Origin: Arabidopsis thaliana
Lineage: Eukaryota > Streptophyta > Magnoliopsida > Brassicales > Brassicaceae
Assembly: GCF_000001735.4 (NCBI RefSeq)
Contig: NC_003071.7
Span: 18,079,443-18,143,442 of the forward strand
Direction: 5' to 3'
DNA: 64,000 nt
The notes below the pieces were generated by a model. The model did no database searches, was not told the origin of the DNA, and worked only from the letters and a program-made list of their open reading frames with translations. Position 1 is the stretch's first letter; each line of letters starts with the position of its first letter. The position numbers and the translations under genes are program-made. Positions 47,386 to 62,489 of the stretch are shown one piece after another.

Positions 47386-48442
47386 CTAATCCAAGAGATT
47401 TCTGAAAAGACGCGCCAACTTGGAGAATATGCCATATTTGAGTTTGGACTTACGACCAATGGGATTGACATCGAGGAACTCCGGGATCTGATACTCAAGT
47501 GTCCGAGTGTTAGTGCTTCTGGCTAGACGATCCGATGATTGGTAGAGACTGATCTTGTCTTCGAAATTGGGGTTATGAACAATGGGCTTGACATCGGAGA
47601 CCTCATGAGGCATTTGATATTCAAGCTTCCGATTATGGTTGATTGTGGTTAAAGGACCAGATGATTGATAGAAAGTGCTTTGGTCGTCGTAGTCATCGGT
47701 GACTTTGTAGTTGGTTCTGAGGGCTACGTCATTGATCCTTGTAATGGGACACACATAAATGCCAATGGAAGTCAGAGTGCCATAGTTATCAAAAGACCCA
47801 AAGAAACCACCAAACTCACGACGATCACGTATCTTCACATCAATTTCCACCTTATAGTTATCCATAATATTCTTTGATGATGAATATCTATCACAAATCG
47901 GGCCGTGTTTCCCCTGATTAGTGTGAATATTCAAATTCGTGATCCCTTTACAAAGATATATTGCACTCAACCCGGTCACAAACTCATCGTCATTTAGTCT
48001 CACCTGTATATTGCATAAATTTGTTTTAACGTGGTCATCAGTAACAAGAGCAAAAACAAACTATACATGATGAACAACAATGTTAATTACATAAACAAAA
48101 TGTAAAGATTCCACTAAGAAAAATTACCAGATATTATAACTATCAGAAGGAAGAAAAAACATGAAGATGTATTATAACAAAACTTACCATTACGTGGAAT
48201 CGACCGTTGTACGAACCATACTTTTGTTTTTGGGCATCAGACATACCATACTTTTTAGACACGACATGACCTCCGTTCTGACAATAGCTAAACTGAATAG
48301 AATTTATGGTATCTTTGTCGAAAGCGACATATATACTAGAGATCATGTTGCGTCCCTTCTCTTCCCATTCCAAATTCTTAAGATAAGCACGTTGTGACCC
48401 AATTGGTCCGACTTTGAACATCTCCCTACCACGGGATTTCAT
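47386..48442 (-). CDS. Jacalin-type lectin with duplicated C-terminal tail
   Basis: Two exons, 48188-48442 and 47386-48003, 290 residues, phase-0 join (GRFHVM|VRLNDDEFVTG). One jacalin domain (about 8-165) with the same blocks as the neighbour (REFGGFFGSFDNYG, LTSIGIYVCPIT). The tail is about 55-60 residues longer because a unit of 42 residues is present twice (FYQSSGPL..LEYQMP and LYQSSDRL..LEYQIP). No signal peptide. Probably AT2G43740. Confidence 0.85.
47526..47700 (-). repeat. Duplicated 126-bp coding unit in the jacalin tail
   Basis: The motif YQSS..L...NT/NR.LEYQ.P..LDV.PI occurs twice at a 126-base (42-codon) offset, in frame and diverged. Confidence 0.75.
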
Positions 48443-49158
48443 TTAGAATATAGCAGACGAAAGAATTAAGCTCGGATTAAAATATTTTCTTAATAAAACA
48501 ATTTGTTCTTCTGAGGACGATCTATACTTATATATAGACGAAGAAAAGCTTTACATACCTAATCTCTCTAAGAAAACTTCCTTAATCAAAATGTAAAGCA
48601 ACTTGAAAACAGTAAATTTACTAAATTCGAAGAACAAAAAAGTAACTATAAATATTTAATCTCCTTGCTTATTTGTTATTTACTTTATAGCTATAGTTTA
48701 CCTATTTAAAGCTATATTCATCTAAGGATACTAGTAATAGTTAAAGCCTTTTTTTTTCTTTGCTAACAGTTAAGATGCCGATTTTCCATAGATTTAAGAA
48801 CATTAGATGCGTCTAAAGATTTTTCCAAATATTTAATTAAGATGCTGGTTCCTTCCGTCTATAGAATTCGTGAGCCAAAAAGTCATAATACGTTATTAGT
48901 AACAAATGATGCATCATCTTTGGGTATACTATACATGAAATGATTCGTGACTTCGAATTTTGTCATTTAAACATTTCGTTTTTCATCACAAGAAAATGGA
49001 GCACAAATTTACAAAAACAAATAATAAAGGAAGAAATGGGACCATTTTTTATTATTACTTGAGAGTTGAGAAATAGAAAGATGATTGATCCAAAAATGCT
49101 ACTTTATTTAAGATAAAACTCAACAGGCAACTTGAACTAGGCTACAAGGCTTTCTTGG
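48443..49158. other. Intergenic spacer between jacalin genes
   Basis: Promoter of the second jacalin gene, sharing blocks with the region upstream of the first (for example ACGAAGAAAAGCT near 48540 and 46310). No gene seen. Confidence 0.5.
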
Positions 49159-49775
49159 TCAACTGTTTTCGCGTTTAACAACCATGTCGAGACTTGTAAT
49201 GGGTCTCAAATACATACCAATCGATGTCAGATGGTATAAATTGTTAGACCCAAAGAAACCACCAAACTCACGTTCATCACATATTGCCGGATCAATATCT
49301 ATCTTCCAATGATTTGGATAATTGTCGCTTGAACGTCCAATCATATACTCCCCGACGTTAGTGCGAAATGTCAAATTTCTGATCCCTCCACCATGCTTTC
49401 TTAGTACTCCACTTAATCAAGTTACATATTCGTCTTGATTCAGTCTCAACTGCGTTTAAACTTCATCAAAAACAAAACTTGACCGGATCTTACGCAAACG
49501 CAAAAATAAATAATTGTTATTGACACAAAACTTACAACACGAAAGTTGGAGCCCTCCTCAATGCCACCATGCTGTTTAGACAGGACTAGAGCTCCATTCT
49601 CCAAAAAACCAAACTGAATAGACATTATGACTTCGTCGAAAGCAACATATATGTGAGAGATCTTGCGTCCCTCGTAATCCCAACTATCGTCACCCATCAC
49701 CTCTTCTCCAACACCGTCGTCCCAATAAGTATACTCACATGTCGATTTTTTTCCCACTGATCCTGCTCTTATCAT
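49159..49775 (-). pseudogene. Jacalin lectin copy with in-frame stop
   Basis: Two-exon jacalin layout (exon 1 about 49536-49775, exon 2 49159-49449). Exon 1 reads MIRAGSVGKKST, GRKISHIYVAF, SIQFGFLENGALVLSK; exon 2 reads LRLNQDEYVT, then TGA at 49417-49419 where the neighbours have GLSG, then continues in the same frame with the normal end (REFGGFFGS, LTSIGMYLRPIT). A single TGA for GGA therefore truncates the domain before the carbohydrate-site block. An upstream extension of the ORF to about 49912 is not jacalin-like. Probably AT2G43745. Confidence 0.75.
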
Positions 49776-50161
49776 CGCTATATAAGAAGCAGGCACAGAG
49801 TACAATAGTTTTAAGTGGAAGGAGAGATATAGATAGGCGAAAGGACGATTATATAGGAGACTGTCTTGTCCAAAACTCGAAGAGTCGTCATAACTTTCAT
49901 TTATGGATTCCATTGGGAGAAAGCTAAACAAGTTTCCAGGTACATTAAACAAAACGCTCGAAAATTGTGCTCAAGAAGAAGACTCTTCGTTTGACCAAAA
50001 CCTCTTATGCCTTTATTAATAACAAACACCAAATTGCGTTGCGAATTGTAAATATACACAGTAGACGTAGAGATTTCTGCAGAAACGTCTATTAGAAGAA
50101 AAACAATCAGCAATAAATCAAAGAAGAGGTTCCTTGTTGGTCACGAAATTACAGAAGAAAA

Positions 50162-52880
<2,719 letters not shown>

Positions 52881-53833
52881 GACTTGCTCTTTTGCTTCAG
52901 TGTATCTTCCTCACTTTCCGAATATTGTACACAGAGAGAAGTAGAGAGAGACTAGAGATGCGGTTTAAACTTGAAGACACTGACTGATTAGATGATCGCA
53001 CTGTAGCTGCAAAACGACGTCGCTGTTTAATTTCTAAATAAAAAAATCATTTTGGCATCTTCTTTCTACAAGATTTATCCTTTTTCCTTGAATGGTAAAA
53101 CAGAGTATCTGGAGAAAAGAAGAGACTTTGAAATTGAATTAGTAAAGTTTTGTTTTTTACAATCTCACCAACCTACTAGTCTGATCCAACAAGAAGGTGA
53201 ATATAGAGCACATGTTCTTCTTCATCATGCAGCCCTACCAAACTCTCAAAGGTCAGATAAAATCTTTCTGGATCTCTTTTTGTTCTTTGCCTTCTTTTAA
53301 TTTCTGGGTAGCTGTTAAAGTTATTACAAACTTTTAGTGTAGTAAGGTACTGAAAGAGACGATTCTTCTTTGTCGTTATCTCTGTCTTTCTATGATTCTA
53401 TCCATTCGATCCTCAATCTTACAAAAACTCGAACTTTGGTCAGTTTTGTAGACGAGTTTTGTGCCTTTGCTGTTTTTGTCTGATTCAATAAAAATTGACC
53501 GATTTGGCAAATTCTTAATCCGATTTGAGACATCGTTTTTTGAGTTTGTTCATTGGTCCACTATTCTCCTACTTTGTTGATTTGACTCTTCCATTTCTGG
53601 ATTAGTAAGATGTGATTGCCATTAGATTGCGCAAGAAAGGTTCCTCATTTGCTCTGTTTGCCTTTGACTAAACAAATTGTCTGTTTGATTAGTTTTGGAT
53701 GATAGGTGATGAGATAGTCATGGTTGTTTATTTCCTCCAATTGCAGGTTAGAATTTGCTATCGGATCATCTGCTAAGCTTGGTTTACTCTTCCTAGAACA
53801 TCGATTGTATCGAGGTTTACTATTGGATCAAAG
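52881..53833. promoter_or_regulatory. Divergent OASB/MoaE promoter and MoaE leader
   Basis: Holds both promoters. For the MoaE gene a donor near 53250 (TCTCAAAG|GTCAGA) and an acceptor near 53746 (AATTGCAG|GTTAG) indicate an intron of about 500 bp in the 5' UTR. Confidence 0.5.
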
Positions 53834-54430
53834 ATGTCTGCAGAGGAGAAGAACCTTATAGAGATCTTGGAGGAAGGTCACAAAGTCGATGTTGTTAAGT
53901 ACATTGATTATGTCAGTGCCCCTCAAGCTGGTGCTATTGCGACATTCTCAGGCACTACAAGAGACATGTTCGAGGGCAAGACAGTGTTGGAGTTAAGGTA
54001 TGAAGCATATGTGCCAATGGCCACACGATGCCTCAGCTCGATCTGTACAACTGCTAGATCAACTTGGGATATCCACAAGATTGCTGTTGCTCACCGTCTT
54101 GGACCAGTTCCTGTTGGAGAAACTAGCGTGCTCATTGCGGTCTCATCTGTTCACCGTGCAGATGGTTTAGATGCTTGCAAGTTCTTGATCGACGAGTTGA
54201 AGGCATCGGTTCCGATATGGAAGAAAGAGGTTTACACTAATGGAGAGATTTGGAAGGAGAATTCTGAGTTTATGGAGAAAAGATTGGAGCTTGCAGAGAA
54301 AAGAGACAGCATTGTAAAAAAAACTGTGGTTGAAGAACATAGAAGAAGAGGTTGCTGTGGAAGCAAAGTTAGAGTAGAAGAAGATGAAGAGCATAAAGAT
54401 ATTACAGGAGATAACAAATCTTCTTCTTGA
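53834..54430 (+). CDS. CNX6: Molybdopterin synthase large subunit (MoaE type)
   Basis: Single coding exon, 198 residues. MoaE subunits pair with the small thiocarboxylated MoaD-type subunit to insert the dithiolene sulfurs into precursor Z (cPMP) in the cytosol. Visible: PQAGAIATFSGTTRDMFEGK, LRYEAYVPMA, VAHRLGPVPVGETSVLIAVSS, HRADGLDACKFLIDELKASV and IWKKEVYTNG, which carries the active-site lysines. The last ~40 residues (after AEKRDSIVKKTVV) are charged, beyond the usual MoaE end. Probably AT2G43760. Confidence 0.93.
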   Translation: MSAEEKNLIEILEEGHKVDVVKYIDYVSAPQAGAIATFSGTTRDMFEGKTVLELRYEAYVPMATRCLSSICTTARSTWDIHKIAVAHRLGPVPVGETSVLIAVSSVHRADGLDACKFLIDELKASVPIWKKEVYTNGEIWKENSEFMEKRLELAEKRDSIVKKTVVEEHRRRGCCGSKVRVEEDEEHKDITGDNKSSS

Positions 54431-54788
54431 TCACTTGTAGCAGTAACACTGTTTCGCTTTTTACTTTCAATAGACAAACTTTCTTAAGCACATTGTTGAA
54501 TCTAAAGACTTATATGCGTTAGTTGGTTACTGGACTGGGCTTATACTTGCTACTGCTTGAATCTGTAAGAATCTAATCGAAGATACTGCAAGATTGTAAT
54601 ACCAAAGATAACAATTTTAAGGAGAACTAAAATGATGACCTCATCTGTTAAAGTAGAAGAAGATAAAGAGCGTAATGAAGATATTACAGGAGATAACAAA
54701 TCTTGATTACTTGTACCAAAGAGCAATGTTTCGTTTTTTCTTTCAATAAACAAAATGTCTCAAAGCACATCGTCGATTCTAAAGACTT
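54368..54788 (+). repeat. Direct duplication of the MoaE 3' end (279-bp offset)
   Basis: Copy 1, 54368-54511, covers the last ~20 codons and 3' UTR of the MoaE gene. Copy 2, 54647-54788, keeps the same order (GTAGAAGAAGAT, GATATTACAGGAGATAAC, TTTCAATA, TCTAAAGACTT) with scattered changes. Copy 2 ends 42 bases from the stop codon of the convergent WD40 gene. Confidence 0.8.
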
Positions 54789-54829
54789 CAATTCCACTTA
54801 GAGTTGCAAAGGTTTCACAGCTTTGAAAT

Positions 54830-55861
54830 TCAGATCTCTCCCAAGTAGATATTTTTATCACTACTGCAAGATCCAATGATAGGCTCGGTTGGGTGGAAAA
54901 CACACTCATTGACAGAACCGGTATGGCCTGGGAGCTTATATATAGTGCGCCGACTGGTTGTGTCCCAGATATGAACCATACGGTCTGAGCTACCGGCAGT
55001 AACTTTTGTACCATCAGGTGACCATGAACATTTCAGCAGGTTCTTCTCAAAGTTGTGTTGATGCCCCTCAAAGATCTTTACACATCGGTTTTGTGGAGCA
55101 TAAGGACGCATGTCCCACACACAGAGCTTGTTGTCCATTCCATTAGTGAGAAGGTAGGAACCGTCTGGGCTTAAGCTCATACCTGTGATTGTATCTTGAT
55201 GGCCCTCAAGTGTCATGGTGGCTTCACCTTTTCTCAAGTCCCAAACCTTAACATCATTGTCTACACCACCAGTGAAAATCTTATCAGCTGCATCTGAGAA
55301 ACTGACTGCAGTGATTTGGTATTTATCAGGAAATGTTTGTATGGCTCCTCTTTGACGCATGTCCCAAAGCTTGGCAGTTCCATCATCAGATCCACTGATG
55401 ATAAGAGGTGGCCCTCTACGTGTAGGACAGCAAGAATTCACAAACGATGAATGTTCAGCCATCTTCTTGATTTGTTTCCCAGTCTCAACATCCCAAGCCC
55501 TTACAGTTTTATCCGGACTAGCTGATACAATCTGGGAGCCATCACTGGTCCAATGAAGATCAAGGATGGCGTTCTTGTGACCTTTCAAAACCATGAAGTT
55601 TTTGCAGTCCCCGTGAACTCTCCAGAGGAAGATTTCTCTGTCATGGGATCCAGATGCAATCAGAGTTCCAGCAGGATTGAACTTCATGGTATAGACAGCA
55701 CTCGGATGTCCACTTAGCAACATGATAGGTGCTTCCAAGCTCGAGGTCCGGTTCTTGCCATTGGGACCAGGTCCTTGAGAAGCACTGTGTGGGACGGTAG
55801 ACCATTCCATCGGCCTAGGACCTGACAAAGCAGTCTCATTCTCTCTTGACATGATTTCCAT
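54830..55861 (-). CDS. SNRNP40: WD40 protein, U5 snRNP 40 kDa subunit homologue
   Basis: Single coding exon, 343 residues, WD40 propeller starting near residue 48 (LLSGHPSAVYTMKFNPAGTL). Seven repeats can be counted, with WD-type ends such as SHDREIFLW, SPDKTVRAW, SDDGTAKLW, VDNDVKVW, MDNKLCVW, SSDRMVHIW and SSDKNIYL. Length and sequence match the spliceosomal U5-40K protein, which binds PRP8 in the U5 snRNP. The first Met of the ORF is used. A GT-AG pair upstream (acceptor about 55898) suggests a spliced leader. Convergent with the MoaE gene. Probably AT2G43770. Confidence 0.92.
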   Translation of the reverse strand: MEIMSRENETALSGPRPMEWSTVPHSASQGPGPNGKNRTSSLEAPIMLLSGHPSAVYTMKFNPAGTLIASGSHDREIFLWRVHGDCKNFMVLKGHKNAILDLHWTSDGSQIVSASPDKTVRAWDVETGKQIKKMAEHSSFVNSCCPTRRGPPLIISGSDDGTAKLWDMRQRGAIQTFPDKYQITAVSFSDAADKIFTGGVDNDVKVWDLRKGEATMTLEGHQDTITGMSLSPDGSYLLTNGMDNKLCVWDMRPYAPQNRCVKIFEGHQHNFEKNLLKCSWSPDGTKVTAGSSDRMVHIWDTTSRRTIYKLPGHTGSVNECVFHPTEPIIGSCSSDKNIYLGEI

Positions 55862-57001
55862 CTTAGCCTACTTCTCACTGGTAATCAAGTTAGAACCTGG
55901 ATTCCATGAGAAAACGAATCAGAAGATTGAGCGAATTATAACAATATTCACACAGCTGTGTAGCTTTTATAGATATCTCAATTTCAAAATTTTCAAGCCA
56001 TTAATCAATATAACATCCGAAAAGCAGATAGTAAACACCAAGAAGTATCATGAAACCTGCACATTCTAAGTAAAGCCTACAAAAGCAAAAGGTTGCAATG
56101 TTTATTCTCAAGCCGCAAGTAAATAAACACAGATCATTAAGAAATCGATATCTCTCTAAAACTTGTTGTGGTTTTGCACCAGAGACGAAAAAAGGACTTC
56201 AAGTCCGGTTACAGAGATCTCACAGATTCAATTTTGACATAAAGCAAAGCAACCACTAACACCAAATTTAGTACTAGCAGCTCGATTCGTCTCAAAATCG
56301 AAACATACATGCATGATTCACCTCCCATTATATTACAGACAGTGAAGAGTTCAAGAAAAAAAGCTTGATAGATACCAAAATTCCAGCAGAAGACTTCATA
56401 GAACGAAATTACTTAAAAGAGTAACCCTACATAGAAAGAAGTTACGCACCGAAGTCAAAGGAAGGGGAGGGAGGCACGAATCGCTCGGTGTCGTCGCAAA
56501 ATTACCGGAACCCTAAACCCAGAGAGAAAAAGCTCGCGAGAAAGAGGAAGAGAGAGATTCAGAAATTAAACAAGTCTGTATTTAATTTTGGTTTATTTGC
56601 AAAATATTGATAAGACCCTATTTTATGACGGAATGAACCCGATACTATTCTTTTTGTCAAAATAACCCATCTCCTGCATGTTTTTTGGGCTGACAAATTG
56701 GGTTTCTTTTGATTGATTTTGACGGCGTAGTAACAGAAATTTATGGATAGCCACACCTTAGCTTAGACCAAACGTTTAGGTACAAAGAGTATGATAAAGT
56801 TGAGAACTTAAGACAATGTCAAGAACATCAAAACCATGTCCTGATCATACATTCTCTTGTTTAATCAATGTATTATAGATTGGACTGAGACTCAAACACA
56901 GATGCCACTCGATGTCAGAAACGAGCCACTTTCGTGACAAAAGAAGCTTGGAAAGCAAAGATAAATAACGGGTTTGGTTGGACATATCAAGCCAGTGAGG
57001 A
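55862..57001. other. Leader/promoter of the WD40 gene and 3' UTR of the COA3-like gene
   Basis: A CCCTAAACCC telo-box lies at about 56512-56521, near the likely first exon (donor near 56450), which fits a housekeeping gene. The right part lies downstream of the COA3-like gene on the same strand. No other gene seen. Confidence 0.5.
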
Positions 57002-57205
57002 TTAGACCTTAGATGGAACCTTGGTGTCAGTGTCCACCTGTTTTTGGCCTTCGAACTTGTCTATAGCCACTTGAAGCTCGTCTGTGCCACCAACCGCCCT
57101 CATTGTGTAGAAGTATACCCCAAAAACAAAAGCTGTCAAGCCACCAGCTACAACCGTGTTCTTGCCTTTTGGGCCTAGGTAACTAAAACCTGGAAATCCC
57201 GCCAT
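57002..57205 (-). CDS. COA3/CCDC56-like cytochrome c oxidase assembly protein
   Basis: One coding exon, 67 residues. Begins MAGFPGFSYLGPKGKNTVVA, followed by one transmembrane helix (about 19-39) ending YFYTMRAVGG, then a charged tail with FEGQKQ. Size, single helix and the aromatic motif fit the COA3 (CCDC56) family of inner-mitochondrial-membrane factors that stabilise COX1 during complex IV assembly. The start follows a clear acceptor (CTTGCAG|GTTAAAG) 20 bases upstream, so the gene has an intron in its 5' UTR; its first exon is probably near 58130-58190, where another CCCTAAACCC telo-box occurs. Probably AT2G43780. Confidence 0.82.
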   Translation of the reverse strand: MAGFPGFSYLGPKGKNTVVAGGLTAFVFGVYFYTMRAVGGTDELQVAIDKFEGQKQVDTDTKVPSKV

Positions 57206-59034
57206 TACTTCAAAGTCTTTAACCTGCAAGATCCAATGTGTCACATGTTACAGAAGAGACCCAAGTATCAGAAGTATTAGATTATGTTATATCTTCAATA
57301 TCACAGTTTCATAAATACTAAGATGAGGAATAACAAGAGAGAACTCTGAAGCATGATATAACAACTTTTGATTACTCTTTTTAACATTGCAGAAGTGACT
57401 CCAGAAGCCCTGAGGCATCGCAGGACATTGACATATTGTTCATATAGTGAAAAACAGATTACACAGATTGAATACGACGAATTTTCGAATTGTTATACTT
57501 ATACCTCATCCTAAGAACTACTACGCCAAGAGTAAGTGATAGTACTCACAACGAGATCAAAGATGAGTACAATCATGGTATGAATGAACAACTGAAAGTT
57601 GCAAAACATTTCAGCAAAATAGAACTTTCTTCTGCATCATAATGGAAACGGAGAGAAAATCAATTGGTCACATTCATGCCCATCAGTCTAACATAATTGT
57701 CCACAAAATCAGCGCACTTCCCTTTAACGAGTCAATCAACCATAAATCATCAACCAAAGCAAAAATAAAGGCAATTAGAAACCTAACTCTACATCTATAC
57801 ATCCAAAGCTAACATCTTTTAAACGCAGGCTACTGTTACTCAACCAAAGTTCTCAAAACCAGATCAAAATGTCAAAATGAAAGGAGAGCAGAAAATATCA
57901 ATCAAAAATTGGTTCTTTAAGCAAATTACTCCAAAGTCCACAAAATTAAAATGGAATCGAAAGGAACCTGGTGATGAAGGTTTGATGATCACTCGAAAAT
58001 CCGAAAGATACAACAAAGCTGATATTTTTTTCTTCTACAGAGAATCGTGCCTAAATGCGACAGAAGCCTAAAGTTTCCCTATTTAGTTGACAACTGGTTC
58101 GGTGACGCTTAGTGTCGTGGCCACTTACCAATCTATCGAAAACCCTAAACCCAGTAAGAGCTCTCGTGTGAAAGAGGGATAGAGGCAGAAAGCAAGCCGT
58201 CTCGAGTTCGAACCCAACTGTATAACACAAGAGAAGAGATTTATTGCTTCATTATGTAAAAAATATTGAGATGATCCTTGTAATTTTGGAATATTATCAA
58301 ATTGAACCACCATACTTTTTAAAAATCCAAATAACCCTCAACCAAGCATGTTTCATGTTGTGGCCTCATTCACACTATACGACTATCAAGTTCATCGAAA
58401 TTCTTGATAGAGAACTTTAAATACTTAAATAGTTAATTTAGATACTATCTAATAACTTTTGGCGGTTTATAAGTTTTTGTGTTTTTCAATCTACATAAAA
58501 TTTAGCGATTTTTCATGTTACAAAAATAATCTCAAAATTAAAGTACAACCCAAAAACATAATATCAATGATAATAACTACATTTATCTATGATTCATTTT
58601 CACCCAACATTTACATTCAAAAAAATGCTGTTGTTACTTGTTAATGATAACGATTAAGGAAGGAAGTCAATGGAACAAAAAAAAAAATGGTGATAAGTCA
58701 ATGTAAAACGATGCCGTTTGTAACCATAACAGTGTTAAACATGAGAATAAAGGATCAAACTTTGAACAGTGGCTTGCTTGCTTGCTTACACACACGGGTC
58801 AAGTGAAGACCCAAAAAAAAATAAAAAAATTAATAGATCCGTACGCACATGACTTTCACTTCTTGTCTCTCAGATCTGTTTTGACCCCAAAACCAACGAA
58901 TATCAATTTCTCCAATTTCATTCATAATTCACTCACCCCAAAATTACAAAAAAAAAAAAAAAAAAAGATTTTCCATTTCCCTCTTCTCGATCCACCACCA
59001 CCACCAACCTCAAAAGCTTTCATCTTTACCGGTC
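57206..59034. other. COA3-like leader intron and divergent promoter with MPK6
   Basis: The candidate leader intron of the COA3-like gene runs from about 57,225 to 58,129. The MPK6 promoter and 5' UTR follow, with an 18-A run at 58949-58967. No extra gene seen. Confidence 0.5.
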
Positions 59035-61251
<2,217 letters not shown>

Positions 61252-61750
61252 TTTGAAGAACAGCATTTGGGAGATGAAGATGAGATAAGGGTTTGGCGTT
61301 ATTTGGTTTGGACAACATTCTTAAAAGGAGGAAAGATCATTGTTTGTCTTTTGTGTATACTTGTGAGAGATGTTGAAGGGGATGGGTCTCAAACTTTATA
61401 TTTCAGTCTTTTGGATAATTTGTTCTCTCTGTTTTTTTTTTTCCTATTCGTATTTGTAATTTGCCCTCATTTTGTTGTTGCAGTTATTTAAGACTTAAAT
61501 TGTCTCAGAAATAGTTATGTTATGATAGCCCACCTTCAATTCCTCTACAAAATACTTGCCATTACTGTCAGCTTTCTTGTTTTATAAAACAGCAGGGAGA
61601 GAAATATTGCAGGGAGATGAGGATAGTACAAATCATGTCCTCGGGGTGAAAATTGAGCATTTGATGAACACAATCTCAAGTCTTGCACTGTGTCAACTCT
61701 TAAGACTGCCAAAGAATTTTGATTGTGGTGCAGGACCATCAGCCTCATCT
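61252..61750. other. Convergent 3' UTRs of MPK6 and the next gene
   Basis: T-rich run at 61430-61443, a typical plant 3' UTR texture. No gene. Confidence 0.5.
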
Positions 61751-62489
61751 TTACTTTGGTTTTGAGTGTCTGCCTCTAGACTTGTGTTTCCTCTCCCTCT
61801 TTGGCCTCTTAGAACTTGACCTTGACTTCCTAGATTCGTCTTTGTCACTACTTGAAGATTCAGAAGATGAGCTTGAGTCTGATGATCGCCTTTTCGAATG
61901 CTGCAAATCAATAAACACAATGTAAGCTAAAAGCTTCAAGCCAACAGAATTATAGAAGATGTTCAAACTAAACTCGATGCAGTTGTTATGTAAGCACCTT
62001 TCTCTTTTTGCTTTTCTTCCTCTTGGAATCTCTGCACTTTCTATCTGTGAGCTCTCTCTCCTTCCTATCTGTAAGATCAAATGGCATATTAGAAAAGCAA
62101 GACTCGAACTGCGGATTGTATGACATTCCATCTGCTTAAATTTATTGTAAGTGTATACCTTTCCTGGATATGTCACTAGAATAGTTCCTTCCCTTAGAGA
62201 GCTTCATTGCCCTTTCAGCATCTAGCTGAGCTCTATACTCACGCATCAATTTATCGGTATCTGCTTCGACTTCTTGCTTTTTCAATTCTTCTTCCTAAAG
62301 AGCGGTCACATGAAGCATATAGAGTGAGAAACATTTCTTATCTGTCGATGCTCCTAAAAACATCGATTTATCGATCAGCAGCTATACCTTTTGCTTCTGC
62401 TTATATTCTTCCCAAGTAAGAGTGTGTGTAGTCTTGAGACTGGCCAAACGAGCTGCATGCCATTCTGGTGAATGAAATGAACCATCCAT
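61751..62489 (-). CDS. Small Lys/Arg/Ser-rich protein, function unknown
   Basis: Four exons, 62388-62489, 62159-62294, 61998-62068 and 61751-61900, 152 residues, phases join. The N-terminal half is helical and charged (SPEWHAARLASLKTTHTLTW, then EEELKKQEVEADTDKLMREY). The C-terminal half is Lys-, Arg- and Ser-rich (KRKKSKKRK, then SSDSSSSSESSSSDKDES and repeated R/K-S), resembling nuclear RNA-processing proteins. No domain I can name. Nuclear or splicing-related is an inference from composition only. Probably AT2G43795. Confidence 0.82.
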
